Shown one piece after another: positions 43,335 through 53,980 of a DNA stretch of 64,000 bases; the first letter of the stretch is position 1; every line of letters begins with the position of its first letter. Under the pieces are notes generated by a model. It had not been told where the DNA came from. It was given only the letters and a program-made list of their open reading frames with translations, and made no database searches. The stretch spans positions 1 through 64,000 of the forward strand of contig NZ_WXVV01000015.1 in NCBI RefSeq assembly GCF_013433315.1, given 5' to 3'. The DNA comes from Pseudomonas crudilactis. GTDB taxonomy: Bacteria > Pseudomonadota > Gammaproteobacteria > Pseudomonadales > Pseudomonadaceae. A program made the position numbers and the translations under genes.

Positions 43335-44258
43335 ATGAAAGCGCCCCGCGTGACCCTTGATCAATGGCGAACATTGCAGGCCGTGGTCGACCACGGCGGA
43401 TTCGCTCAGGCCGCCGAGGCCTTGCACCGTTCGCAATCGTCGGTGAGTTACACCGTCGCCCGCATGCAGGACCAGCTCGGCGTGCCGTTGCTGCGCATCG
43501 ATGGGCGTAAAGCCGTGCTCACCGAAGCCGGTGGCGTATTGCTGCGCCGTTCGCGGCAATTGGTGAAACAGGCCAGTCAACTGGAAGATCTTGCCCATCA
43601 CATGGAGCAAGGCTGGGAAGCCGAAGTGCGGCTGGTGGTCGACGCCGCCTATCCAAGTGCGCGCATCGTCCGCGCGTTGACCGCGTTCATGCCACAGAGT
43701 CGCGGCTGCCGCGTGCGTCTGCGTGAGGAAGTATTGTCGGGTGTCGAAGAAGTGCTGCTTGAAGGCGTGGCCGATCTGGCCATCACTGGCCTGAGCATTC
43801 CCGGTTATCTCGGCGCGGAATTGAGCGACGTCGAGTTCGTCGCCGTCGCCCATCCCGATCACCCGCTGCATCGGCTCAATCGCGAACTGAGTTTTCAGGA
43901 TCTGGAAACCCAGATGCAAGTGGTCATCCGCGACTCCGGCCGCCAGCAGCCACGGGATGTCGGCTGGCTCGGCGCTGAACAGCGCTGGACGGTCGGCAGC
44001 CTCGCCACCGCCGCGACATTTGTCAGCAGCGGACTGGGTTTTGCCTGGTTGCCTCGGCACATGATTGAACGAGAACTCAAGGATGGCTCGCTCAAGCTGC
44101 TACCGTTGGACAGGGGCGGCAACCGCAACTCCAGCTTCTATCTGTATTCGAACAAGGACAAACCCTTGGGCCCGGCCACGCAAATCCTCATCGAACTGCT
44201 GCGCACCTTCGACACTTTGCCGCTGGACGCCCCGTTCGCCGCCCCTGAACAAGCCTGA
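43335..44258 (+). CDS. LysR-type regulator (PA3225-like)
   Basis: 307 aa with an N-terminal winged helix-turn-helix (FAQAAEALHRSQSSVSYTVA) and LysR effector domain. GAGGAG at 43323-43328 fixes the ATG at 43335. It is followed after 14 bp by the hydrolase gene, as PA3225 is by PA3226. It may regulate the azoreductase or the downstream genes; target and ligand are unknown. Confidence 0.87.
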   Translation: MKAPRVTLDQWRTLQAVVDHGGFAQAAEALHRSQSSVSYTVARMQDQLGVPLLRIDGRKAVLTEAGGVLLRRSRQLVKQASQLEDLAHHMEQGWEAEVRLVVDAAYPSARIVRALTAFMPQSRGCRVRLREEVLSGVEEVLLEGVADLAITGLSIPGYLGAELSDVEFVAVAHPDHPLHRLNRELSFQDLETQMQVVIRDSGRQQPRDVGWLGAEQRWTVGSLATAATFVSSGLGFAWLPRHMIERELKDGSLKLLPLDRGGNRNSSFYLYSNKDKPLGPATQILIELLRTFDTLPLDAPFAAPEQA

Positions 44259-44272
44259 CACGGAGTTGACCG

Positions 44273-45076
44273 ATGGCCTGGTTCGAGCACGAAGGTTGCA
44301 ACCTGTACTACGAGGAATATGGCCACGGCACGCCGTTGCTGCTGGTTCACGGGCTCGGCTCGAGCACACTGGACTGGGAAATGCAGATCCCGGCGCTGGC
44401 CGAGCATTACCGGGTGATCGTCCCTGACGTACGCGGCCACGGGCGCTCGGACAAACCCCGTGAGCGCTACAGCATCGCCGGTTTCAGCGCCGACATGGTT
44501 GCGCTGATCGAGCACTTGAACCTCGGCCCGGTGCATTACGTCGGGCTGTCGATGGGCGGGATGATCGGCTTCCAGTTCGGCGTCGATCATCCGCAAATGC
44601 TCAAGAGCCTGACCATCGTCAACAGCGCGCCCGAAGTCAAACTGCGTAGCCGCGATGACTACTGGCAGTGGTTCAAGCGCTGGAGTCTGATGCGCGTGCT
44701 CAGCCTCGCCACCATCGGCAAAGCCCTGGGCGGCAAGCTTTTCCCTAAACCGGAACAAGCCGATCTGCGGCTGAAAATGGCCGAACGCTGGGCAAAAAAC
44801 GACAAACGTGCTTATCTCGCCAGCTTCGATGCGATTGTGGGCTGGGGGGTTCAGGAACGACTTTCCCGGGTGACCTGTCCAACCCTCATCGTCAGCGCCG
44901 ACCGTGACTACACACCTGTCGCGCTGAAAGAAACCTATGTAAAACTGCTGCCCAATGCGCGGCTGGTGGTGATCGACGATTCGCGCCACGCCACCCCGCT
45001 CGATCAACCAGAACGCTTCAATCAAACGCTGCTGGAGTTCCTCGCCGCAGCCGATATTCAATCTCAGGATCACTGA
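44273..45076 (+). CDS. Alpha/beta hydrolase (PA3226-like)
   Basis: 267 aa. Nucleophile elbow GLSMGG (Ser near 94), oxyanion region HGLGSS, acid in DRDYTP and His in DSRHATP form a complete catalytic triad. Substrate unknown. It is separated by three bases from ppiA, so the two are co-translated. Confidence 0.87.
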   Translation: MAWFEHEGCNLYYEEYGHGTPLLLVHGLGSSTLDWEMQIPALAEHYRVIVPDVRGHGRSDKPRERYSIAGFSADMVALIEHLNLGPVHYVGLSMGGMIGFQFGVDHPQMLKSLTIVNSAPEVKLRSRDDYWQWFKRWSLMRVLSLATIGKALGGKLFPKPEQADLRLKMAERWAKNDKRAYLASFDAIVGWGVQERLSRVTCPTLIVSADRDYTPVALKETYVKLLPNARLVVIDDSRHATPLDQPERFNQTLLEFLAAADIQSQDH

Positions 45077-45079
45077 CCC

Positions 45080-45643
45080 ATGTTGAAAAAAATCGCCCTC
45101 GCCGCTGGTACTGTGCTGTTTGCCGCCAACCTGATGGCTGCCACGCCGGCCAAAGCACCGCACGTGCTGCTGGACACCACCAACGGCCAGATCGAAATCG
45201 AACTGGATCCGGTCAAGGCGCCAATCAGTACCAAGAATTTTCTGGATTACGTCAACAGCGGCTTCTACACCAACACCATTTTCCACCGTGTGATCCCGGG
45301 CTTCATGGCTCAGGGCGGCGGTTTCACCCAGCAGATGCAACAGAAAGACACCAAGGCACCGATCAAGAACGAAGCCAGCAACGGCCTGCACAACGTTCGC
45401 GGCACCTTGTCGATGGCACGCACCTCCAACCCGGATTCGGCCACCAGCCAGTTCTTCATCAACGTGGCTGACAACGCGTTCCTTGATCCGGGCCGTGACG
45501 CCGGTTACGCGGTGTTCGCCAAAGTGGTCAAGGGCATGGACGTGGTCGACATCATCGTCAACTCGCAAACCACCACCAAAAGCGGCATGCAAAACGTGCC
45601 TGTCGACCCTGTGATCATCAAGTCGGCCAAAGTCATCGACTAA
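45080..45643 (+). CDS. ppiA: Periplasmic cyclophilin-type peptidyl-prolyl isomerase
   Basis: 187 aa with a signal peptide (cleavage near LMA-ATP). The cyclophilin active-site stretch FHRVIPGFMAQGGGF and the later LSMARTSNPDSATSQFFIN are intact. It would speed proline isomerisation during periplasmic protein folding. Order matches PA3227. Confidence 0.9.
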   Translation: MLKKIALAAGTVLFAANLMAATPAKAPHVLLDTTNGQIEIELDPVKAPISTKNFLDYVNSGFYTNTIFHRVIPGFMAQGGGFTQQMQQKDTKAPIKNEASNGLHNVRGTLSMARTSNPDSATSQFFINVADNAFLDPGRDAGYAVFAKVVKGMDVVDIIVNSQTTTKSGMQNVPVDPVIIKSAKVID

Positions 45644-45731
45644 GCTGCACAGGGCGTATCGAGCGGCGTGAATTCAACCTCACGCCGCTCACACCGATAA
45701 AAGGAGAGCCCGTACTCCGGGCGGTTATCTG

Positions 45732-47564
<1,833 letters not shown>

Positions 47565-47577
47565 TGCACTGGATTTC

Positions 47578-47669
47578 CCTGTGGGAGCGAGCTTGCTCGC
47601 GAAGGCGCCGTGTCAGTCGATAATTGCGTTGCTGATCCACCGCTTTCGCGAGCAAGCTCGCTCCCACAG
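47578..47669. repeat. REP doublet, GAGCGAGCTTGCTCGC family
   Basis: Two facing REP cores lie directly after the ABC gene stop. Confidence 0.9.
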
Positions 47670-47687
47670 TGGACATGCGACAACTCC

Positions 47688-47732
47688 AAAAACCGCCACA
47701 GCCCTTTAACCACGGGCGCTGGCGGTTTTTTT
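47688..47732 (+). terminator. Rho-independent terminator of the ABC transporter gene
   Basis: AAAACCGCCA-CA-GCCC pairs with GGGC-GC-TGGCGGTTTT and is followed by a T run. It lies after the REP pair, so the transcript would include the REPs. Confidence 0.88.
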
Positions 47733-47859
47733 GTGGCTGCTGGAAATCCACCAAAACCCTGCTGTACTCAGCCAAGGTTCCGGAATGGAGCCTGTCGTAA
47801 GTCTGCAAGGACGCACAACTCGATGCAGTCTCGATAGCGAAGCTATCAAGGACGCTCTC

Positions 47860-48552
47860 ATGTCTCTGTTCAAACGTTCAGTCACTGAGTTGTTGGGTAC
47901 GTTCTGGTTGGTATTGGGTGGATGCGGCAGCGCGGTGATCGCCGCGTCTTCACCGCTGGGAATCGGCGTGCTGGGGGTGGCCCTGGCGTTTGGTCTGACG
48001 GTGCTGACCATGGCGTTTGCCATCGGCCACATCAGCGGCTGTCATCTCAACCCGGCCGTGTCGGTCGGTCTGTTCGTCGGCGGCCGGTTTCCGGCCAAAG
48101 AGCTACCCGCTTACATCATTGCCCAAGTACTCGGCGCGATTCTCGCGGCGGCGCTGATCGCCCACATCGCCAGCGGCAAGGAAGGTTTCGACATCGCCGC
48201 TGGCCTGGCGTCCAACGGTTATGGTGAGCATTCACCGGGCAAGTACTCAATGGCGGCGGGGTTTGTCACTGAGCTCGTGATGACCGCAATGTTTGTGATC
48301 ATCATCCTCGGCGCCACCGATAAACGCGCACCGCCGGGACTGGCACCGATCGCCATCGGCCTGGGCCTGACGCTGATTCACCTGATCTCGATTCCGGTGA
48401 CCAACACCTCGGTGAATCCAGCCCGCAGCACGGGGCCGGCGCTGATGGTCGGCGGCTGGGCGATTGCGCAGTTGTGGATGTTCTGGGTCGCGCCGTTGAT
48501 GGGTGCGGTGGTCGGTGGCGGGATTTATCGATGGCTGGGCAAGGAAGACTAG
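47860..48552 (+). CDS. aqpZ: Aquaporin Z
   Basis: 230 aa, six membrane helices, with both pore NPA motifs: HLNPAVSVG near 64 and SVNPARSTGP near 188. AAGGA nine bases upstream supports this ATG. It is a water channel for fast osmotic equilibration. Confidence 0.95.
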   Translation: MSLFKRSVTELLGTFWLVLGGCGSAVIAASSPLGIGVLGVALAFGLTVLTMAFAIGHISGCHLNPAVSVGLFVGGRFPAKELPAYIIAQVLGAILAAALIAHIASGKEGFDIAAGLASNGYGEHSPGKYSMAAGFVTELVMTAMFVIIILGATDKRAPPGLAPIAIGLGLTLIHLISIPVTNTSVNPARSTGPALMVGGWAIAQLWMFWVAPLMGAVVGGGIYRWLGKED

Positions 48553-48573
48553 ACAAGGCATATACACATCAAA

Positions 48574-48662
48574 TGTGGGAGCGAGCTTGCTCGCGAAGGC
48601 GGTGTGTCAGCTGATATCAATGTCACTGAAACACCGCTTTCGCGAGCAAGCTCGCTCCCACA
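48574..48662. repeat. REP doublet, GAGCGAGCTTGCTCGC family
   Basis: Two facing REP cores lie between the convergent aqpZ and FemAB-like genes. Confidence 0.9.
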
Positions 48663-48669
48663 AGGAGAT

Positions 48670-49794
48670 CTATGTCTGGCGATAAGGCAAGGCTGTTTTA
48701 GCTTCTTCGGCATACGCCAGAATGCCGGCGCGCTCCTGTTGCAGGAAATCTTTTACCGCCGCTTTCAGCCCCGGATGCCGCAGGTAATGCCACGAATGGG
48801 TGATCACCGGTTCGAATCCGCGAATCAACTTGTGTTCGCCCTGAGCCCCGGCATCGAAACGCTGATAGCCCTGGGCAATTGCATACTCCATCCCCTGATA
48901 AAAACAGGTCTCGAAGTGCAGCCGATCGAACTCCGCCAGACATCCCCAGTAACGCCCATAGAAACTGTCGCCACCGACCAGACTGAAGGCCATTGCCACC
49001 GGCCGTGAGCCCTGTTTGGCCAGTACCACGCGGATCGCTTCGGGCATGCGCTCGGCCAGCAGACTGAAAAATTCCCGCGTCAGGTATGGCGTCTGACGCC
49101 GCACCGCATAGGTATTGGCGTAACAGGCGTAGACAAAATCCCACTGCGCCTCGTCCAGCTCACGCCCTTCCAGCCATTCAAACTCAAAGCCCTGCCCCGC
49201 CACTTGCTCGCGTTCCTTGCGCATCTGTTTGCGCTTGCGCGAACTGAGCGCGTCGAGGAAATCCTGAAAGTCGCGATAACCGCGATTCTGCCAGTGATAT
49301 TGACAGCCAATGCGTTGCAGCCAGCCCGGCTGTTCGGCCATCGCCGCGTCGGTGAAAGCGTCGGTGAAATTGATGTGGGCGCTGGAAAGCCCTTCGATTT
49401 CCAGATAGCCGGGCAGACTCTTGAGCAGCTCAAAACCGTCTTCGACATTGGCCGCGAGCAAGCGTGGGCCGCTGACCGGACTGAACGGCACAGCGCTCAA
49501 CAGCTTGGGGTAGTAATCGATGCCGGCGCGGGCACAAGCGTCGGCCCAGCCATGATCGAACACGTACTCGCCGTAGGAATGCCACTTGCGGTAACTGGGT
49601 AACGCGGCGATCAGACGGTCATCTTCGATGTGCAGCAAATGCTCCGGCTGCCAGCCACTGTGGGGGCCAACGCTGCCACTGTCTTCCAGCGCACTGAGGA
49701 AGGCATGGCGCAAAAATGGCTGGCTTTCAGGCACCAGTGCATCCCAGCTTGCCGAGGCGATTTGCGACAGGTTTTGCAGGCGTTGCAACGGCAT
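48670..49794 (-). CDS. FemAB-like GNAT-fold protein (DUF482 family)
   Basis: 374 aa. The stretches FLRHAFLSALEDSGSVGPHSGW, SYGEYVFDHGWADA and RYWGCLAEFDRLHFETCFYQ are diagnostic of the DUF482/FemAB-like family (GNAT superfamily). It probably transfers an acyl or aminoacyl group; no substrate is established. GGAGAG seven bases upstream selects the ATG at 49794 over a GTG five codons earlier. Confidence 0.82.
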   Translation of the reverse strand: MPLQRLQNLSQIASASWDALVPESQPFLRHAFLSALEDSGSVGPHSGWQPEHLLHIEDDRLIAALPSYRKWHSYGEYVFDHGWADACARAGIDYYPKLLSAVPFSPVSGPRLLAANVEDGFELLKSLPGYLEIEGLSSAHINFTDAFTDAAMAEQPGWLQRIGCQYHWQNRGYRDFQDFLDALSSRKRKQMRKEREQVAGQGFEFEWLEGRELDEAQWDFVYACYANTYAVRRQTPYLTREFFSLLAERMPEAIRVVLAKQGSRPVAMAFSLVGGDSFYGRYWGCLAEFDRLHFETCFYQGMEYAIAQGYQRFDAGAQGEHKLIRGFEPVITHSWHYLRHPGLKAAVKDFLQQERAGILAYAEEAKTALPYRQT

Positions 49795-50074
49795 CAACAA
49801 GCTCTCCACAACAGGACTTCAGCGCCCGGCGAGTATCGCCGATTGCGCGACATTGCACACCCGCAATCGGCCGACAGCGCTCTAGATCAATAGTTCAGGG
49901 CGAATCGATATCGTCATCATCCTGCCATCACTGTGCCACTGCTCTGTCATAAACCATCGCGATACTGGCGCCTGTTTTTAGAGCGCCGGGTTCTACCCGG
50001 ACACTGTTTTCCGACCGTATGCGTCGGTTGTGCCCGGGATGGTTCAGCCATCCCTCTCATCTTCGGAGATTGCT

Positions 50075-51397
50075 ATGCGTCTTGCTTCCACGAAAACTGC
50101 GGCGGCCCTGTGCGGTGGCTTGTTGCTGGCCATGAGTGTTCCGGCCAGTGCTGCAGTCGACGCCAAACTGCTCGACATGCTCAAGGCTAACGGTTCCATT
50201 TCCCAGGCGCAGTACATCGAACTGCAAACTGAACTGGCCAAGGATCAGAAGGCTCAGCAAATCGCGCAGCAGGCGCAGCAAGAGACCAACGAACAAGTCG
50301 CCGCCGTTGCGAAGAAAACCAACGAACAAAGCATCTTCGACCAGAAACTGGCCTGGGCGGCCAAGACCCAGTTCAAGGGCGACGTACGTATCCGTCAGGA
50401 AACCATCAAGATCGACGGCGAGCCGAACAACGGCGGCCGCGACAAGGATCGTCAGCGCATCCGTGCCCGTCTGGGTGCCTACACCGAGATCAACCCGCAA
50501 GTCGACACCGGCATCCGTATCGCCACCGGCGGCGGCGACGATGCCCGTTCGACCAACCAGGACCAGGACAACTACTTCGACAAGAAGCAGATCTGGCTTG
50601 ACCTCGGCTACATCGACTACCACCCCGATCAGATCAAGAACCTGCACATCATCGGCGGCAAGATGCTTCAGCCGTGGGTCAGCATGGGCGACGTGATCTG
50701 GGATAGCGACATCAACCCGGAAGGTCTGGCCGTTACTTACAAATACCCTCTGGGCGGCAGCGCCGAACTGTTCGGCAGCCTGGGTAACTACAACCTCAAG
50801 GACAACGTCGACGGCGATGGCGTGCAATTCCGTCACGACTTGCGTCTGACCGCCGGCCAGTTGGGTAGCCGCTTCAACATCACCGACAACCTGAAAGTCA
50901 CCTTGGGCGGCAGTGTCTACGCCTACCAGAACGACGAAGACAGCCGTTGCACCGGTACTTCCACGCCGTGCGCGCTGGCGGTCAACGGCAACTCGGCCAA
51001 CAACGAATTCCGTCTGTATGAAGGGTTCAGCCAGGTCGACATCGGCGGTCTGCCGATGCCCCTGTCGTTCTACGGTCAGTACGTGAAGAACAACGATGCC
51101 GTGACCGATCAGGACACTGCATGGCTGTTGGGTGCCAAGTCGAAAGTCTTCGGCCTGAACCTCGATTACAACTATCGTGACGTGCAGCGCAACGCCGTGG
51201 TCGGCGCCTTCACCGACTCCGACTTCGCCAACGGCACCACCGGTTCCCGTGGCCACAAGTTCAAGGTCGGTTACGACATCGACAAGAACTTCGCCATCGG
51301 CGCTACGTACTTCCTGACCAAGGCCGATTTCGCCAGCCGTACTCAGCGTGATGCTGACGCCAACACCCTGCAGCTGGACGCGGAAGCCAAGTTCTAA
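50075..51397 (+). CDS. Putative outer-membrane porin
   Basis: 440 aa. Signal peptide (cleavage near ASA-AVD), then a short Gln/Lys-rich coiled coil (about 35-85) and a beta-barrel ending in Phe (LDAEAKF), the pattern of the putative porin family (Porin_5-like). The coiled coil could trimerise or hold the peptidoglycan. CGGAGAT lies upstream of the ATG. Substrate unknown. Confidence 0.85.
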   Translation: MRLASTKTAAALCGGLLLAMSVPASAAVDAKLLDMLKANGSISQAQYIELQTELAKDQKAQQIAQQAQQETNEQVAAVAKKTNEQSIFDQKLAWAAKTQFKGDVRIRQETIKIDGEPNNGGRDKDRQRIRARLGAYTEINPQVDTGIRIATGGGDDARSTNQDQDNYFDKKQIWLDLGYIDYHPDQIKNLHIIGGKMLQPWVSMGDVIWDSDINPEGLAVTYKYPLGGSAELFGSLGNYNLKDNVDGDGVQFRHDLRLTAGQLGSRFNITDNLKVTLGGSVYAYQNDEDSRCTGTSTPCALAVNGNSANNEFRLYEGFSQVDIGGLPMPLSFYGQYVKNNDAVTDQDTAWLLGAKSKVFGLNLDYNYRDVQRNAVVGAFTDSDFANGTTGSRGHKFKVGYDIDKNFAIGATYFLTKADFASRTQRDADANTLQLDAEAKF

Positions 51398-51410
51398 AAC
51401 GCTTCACCCT

Positions 51411-51470
51411 ATAGCCCGGTGCGGGCGGGACGATCCCCATCATCCGTTCGTTTCACCCGCGCTGGGCTAT
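51411..51470 (+). terminator. Probable terminator hairpin after the porin gene
   Basis: ATAGCCCGGTGCGGG pairs with CCCGCGCTGGGCTAT (two imperfect pairs, around a 30-base loop). No T tract is present, so confidence is moderate. Confidence 0.55.
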
Positions 51471-51476
51471 TTCCTA

Positions 51477-51554
51477 TGTAGGAGCTGCCGAAGGCTGCGA
51501 TCTTTTGATCTTGTTTTCAAAGATCAAAAGATCGCAGCCTTCGGCAGCTCCTAC
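51477..51554. repeat. Long palindrome, TGTAGGAGCTGCCGAAGGCTGCGATC family
   Basis: Perfectly paired arms of about 35 bp surround a seven-base loop between the convergent porin and anti-sigma genes. Confidence 0.92.
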
Positions 51555-51790
51555 AGGGGATTATCTTTTCGTCGTTGCTCGGCCAGACGCTCAGCCAGCG
51601 CATCCACCCCGTCCTCCGGTTTCTCCGGCATCGCCTTCAAGGTGGCTTGCATCAACCGCATCTGACGAATGAAACGCCGACAGTTCGGGCAAAACATCAG
51701 GTGATGACGCACCATCAGCTTTTCGCGAAAGCTCAATTGGCCATCGAGATAATCGCTGGAGCGCGCCACTTGTTCCTTGCAGGTCAGCAT
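51551..51790 (-). CDS. Anti-sigma factor with zinc-finger (HC2-type)
   Basis: 79 aa with the zinc-binding HxxxCxxC pattern at HHLMFCPNC. It is wholly soluble, without the usual C-terminal membrane helix. Its ATG overlaps the sigma factor stop by seven bases (ATGCTGA), so translation is coupled and it very likely holds that sigma factor in check. Confidence 0.85.
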   Translation of the reverse strand: MLTCKEQVARSSDYLDGQLSFREKLMVRHHLMFCPNCRRFIRQMRLMQATLKAMPEKPEDGVDALAERLAEQRRKDNPL

Positions 51791-52395
51791 TCCCCGGTCT
51801 CCTCAAAATGCTCCACGGTCGCGAAGACCTTCAAACGTGCCCGATGCAGCAGCACGCGGACATTGGAGAGCGAGATCTCCAGAAGATTACAGATTTCCTC
51901 CAGCTCCAGCCCTTGGCGTTCGCGCAACAACAAAACGCTGCTTTGCAGTTCCGACAGGTTCAGCAGGGTGTGCTCCAGACATTCGCGCAATTCGCTCTCG
52001 GTCAACAGCGCTTCCGGTGTGTCCTGGTGCCAGGCGAACGGGGCGACCAGCCAATGGCCGTCACCGGGAGAAAAGCGGTCGTCATCAATGGTGCCGTGGG
52101 GCGATGGCAAATCATCCATCAACACTTCGCGGCGATTGTGTTTATAACGGCTTTTCGCTGAGTTGGCGGTGATGGTCAGAAGCCAGGTCTTGAGACTGGA
52201 GCGACCTTCGAAGCTGCCGATGTGACGTACCACTGACAGCCAGGCGTCCTGCACCACTTCTTCGACATGGCGCTGCCCGACAATCGCATACGCCACCGCG
52301 CGCATGGCGCTCTGATACGTCGTCACCAGTTCCTTGAAAGCCTGTTGCTCACCGGCCAGCAGGCGCGCAAGCAGTTGGGTGTCGTCAGCCGCCAT
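51784..52395 (-). CDS. ECF-family RNA polymerase sigma factor (PA3285-like)
   Basis: 203 aa. Region 2 (FKELVTTYQSAMRAVAYAIV ... VEEVVQDAWLSVVRHIGSFE) and region 4 (LLNLSELQSSVLLLRERQGL and the recognition helix LEISLSNVRVLLHRAR) are intact, joined by a 50-residue linker rich in Asp, Pro and His. It is paired with the soluble zinc anti-sigma. Neighbouring order (sigma next to a KAS III) matches PA3285/PA3286. The signal it answers is unknown. Confidence 0.9.
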   Translation of the reverse strand: MAADDTQLLARLLAGEQQAFKELVTTYQSAMRAVAYAIVGQRHVEEVVQDAWLSVVRHIGSFEGRSSLKTWLLTITANSAKSRYKHNRREVLMDDLPSPHGTIDDDRFSPGDGHWLVAPFAWHQDTPEALLTESELRECLEHTLLNLSELQSSVLLLRERQGLELEEICNLLEISLSNVRVLLHRARLKVFATVEHFEETGEC

Positions 52396-52530
52396 CCATC
52401 AATCTCCTGTTCCCGATTCCGAAAATGACAGCGGCAGGTCTTCACCTGCCGCCATTTCCGAAAATTACAGCGTTTGAGCCGATTCGGATGTAGGAAAGGT
52501 CGGCGCAATTAAGGGGAAATTAAACCCTTT

Positions 52531-53652
52531 TCAACGCTTGCGCAGAATCACGCTGCCGATCGAATAGCCAGCACCGAACGAACTCAACACCGCCAGCGAA
52601 CCGGCAGCCAGATCGTCCTGATATTTGTGGAAAGCAATCACCGAACCTGCGGAGCTGGTGTTGGCGTAGGTGTCGAGAATCACCGGCGCTTCTTCTTCGG
52701 TAGCCTCGCGGCCGAGCAGTTTGCGCACTATCAGGTGGTTCATGCTCAGATTGGCCTGGTGCAACCAGAAGCGTTTCACGTCGCCGACGTTGAGCTGGTT
52801 CTCTTGCAGATGCTCGCCGATCAGCTCGGCAACCATCGGGCAGACATCCTTGAAAACCTTGCGGCCTTCCTGCACGAACAGCTTGTCGCGGGTACCGATA
52901 CCCTCTTCCGCTGCGCGGTTGAGGAAGCCGAAGTTATTGCGGATGTTGTTGGAGAACTTGGTCAGCAGTTTGGTGCTGACTACATCGAACTGGTGCTTGG
53001 ACGTTGCGGTGTCAGCGCGCTCGATGATCACCGCAGTTGCGGCATCGCCGAAGATGAAGTGGCTGTCGCGGTCACGGAAGTTCAGGTGACCGGTGCAGAC
53101 TTCCGGGTTGACCATCAGGATCGCCCGGGCCTGGCCCAGCTGCACGCTGTTGGCTGCGGCTTGAATACCGAAAGTCGCCGAGGAACAGGCCACGTTCATG
53201 TCGAAACCGAAACCCTGAATGCCCAGAGCTTCCTGGACTTCGATGGCGATGGCCGGGTAGGCACGCTGCAGGTTGGAGCAGGCGACGATCACGCCGTCGA
53301 TGTCAGCGGCGGTTTTGCCAGCGCGTTGCAGGGCCTGTTCGGCGGCGCCGATGGCCATCTGGCAGAGCACCGACCATTCGTCGTTGGAACGCTCTGGCAG
53401 GCGCGGAGCCATGCGTTGTGGATCGAGGATGCCGTCCTTGTCCATGACAAAGCGGCTCTTGATGCCGGAAGCCTTTTCGATAAACGCGGCGCTGGATTCG
53501 GTCAGGGCCTGGACTTCGCCGCTGGCGATCGCGTCGGCGTTGTCGGCGTTGAACTGGGCGACGTAGGTATTGAAAGACTGCACCAGCTCTTCGTTGGAGA
53601 TGCTGTTGGCCGGGGTGTACAGGCCGGTGCCGCTGATGACGACATTATGCAT
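52531..53652 (-). CDS. Beta-ketoacyl-ACP synthase III family protein (PA3286-like)
   Basis: 373 aa with the Cys-His-Asn triad in VACSSATFG, LHQANLSMN and TYANTSSAGS. It is longer than standard FabH. P. aeruginosa PA3286 was reported to feed octanoyl-CoA from beta-oxidation into fatty-acid synthesis; orthology here is inferred from gene order and length. The ATG at 53652 (MHNVVISGTG) gives the normal N-terminus. Confidence 0.85.
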   Translation of the reverse strand: MHNVVISGTGLYTPANSISNEELVQSFNTYVAQFNADNADAIASGEVQALTESSAAFIEKASGIKSRFVMDKDGILDPQRMAPRLPERSNDEWSVLCQMAIGAAEQALQRAGKTAADIDGVIVACSNLQRAYPAIAIEVQEALGIQGFGFDMNVACSSATFGIQAAANSVQLGQARAILMVNPEVCTGHLNFRDRDSHFIFGDAATAVIIERADTATSKHQFDVVSTKLLTKFSNNIRNNFGFLNRAAEEGIGTRDKLFVQEGRKVFKDVCPMVAELIGEHLQENQLNVGDVKRFWLHQANLSMNHLIVRKLLGREATEEEAPVILDTYANTSSAGSVIAFHKYQDDLAAGSLAVLSSFGAGYSIGSVILRKR

Positions 53653-53980
53653 GGTCGTTTCTCTAATCTGTTCAGGCAGAAAGTGCTGGAACCGTCGTAC
53701 CAACACACAAAGGGTCTATTCCCGTCCCGGGGACGCAAACCTGGCATCGCTTTATTCCGTCTCGCACCACGGCCGAAGGCTCTGGGTCGCGAAACCGGCG
53801 TTTATGGTCGCGAAGTTTGCCATAAACGTGGACTTTTGGCGCCTTTCTCAAGCACAACCCAAATCCCAATGTGGGAGCGAGCCTGCTCGCGATTGCGTCG
53901 TATCAGTCGCTATTGAGTTGACTGACACTCTGCTTTCGCGAGCAAGCTCGCTCCCACAGGGGATAGCGCATGGCTCAAGG
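53653..53980. other. Spacer with promoter region and REP
   Basis: This 328-bp stretch lies upstream of the KAS III gene and downstream of hrpA. The right part (53870-53959) is a REP doublet mixing a GAGCCTGCTCGC arm with a GAGCAAGCTCGC arm. The left part should hold the KAS III promoter; no further signal was identified. Confidence 0.6.
53870..53959. repeat. Hybrid REP doublet
   Basis: The left arm carries the GCCTGCTCGCGA version and the right arm the TCGCGAGCAAGC version, so the two arms come from different REP subtypes and pair imperfectly. Confidence 0.82.
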
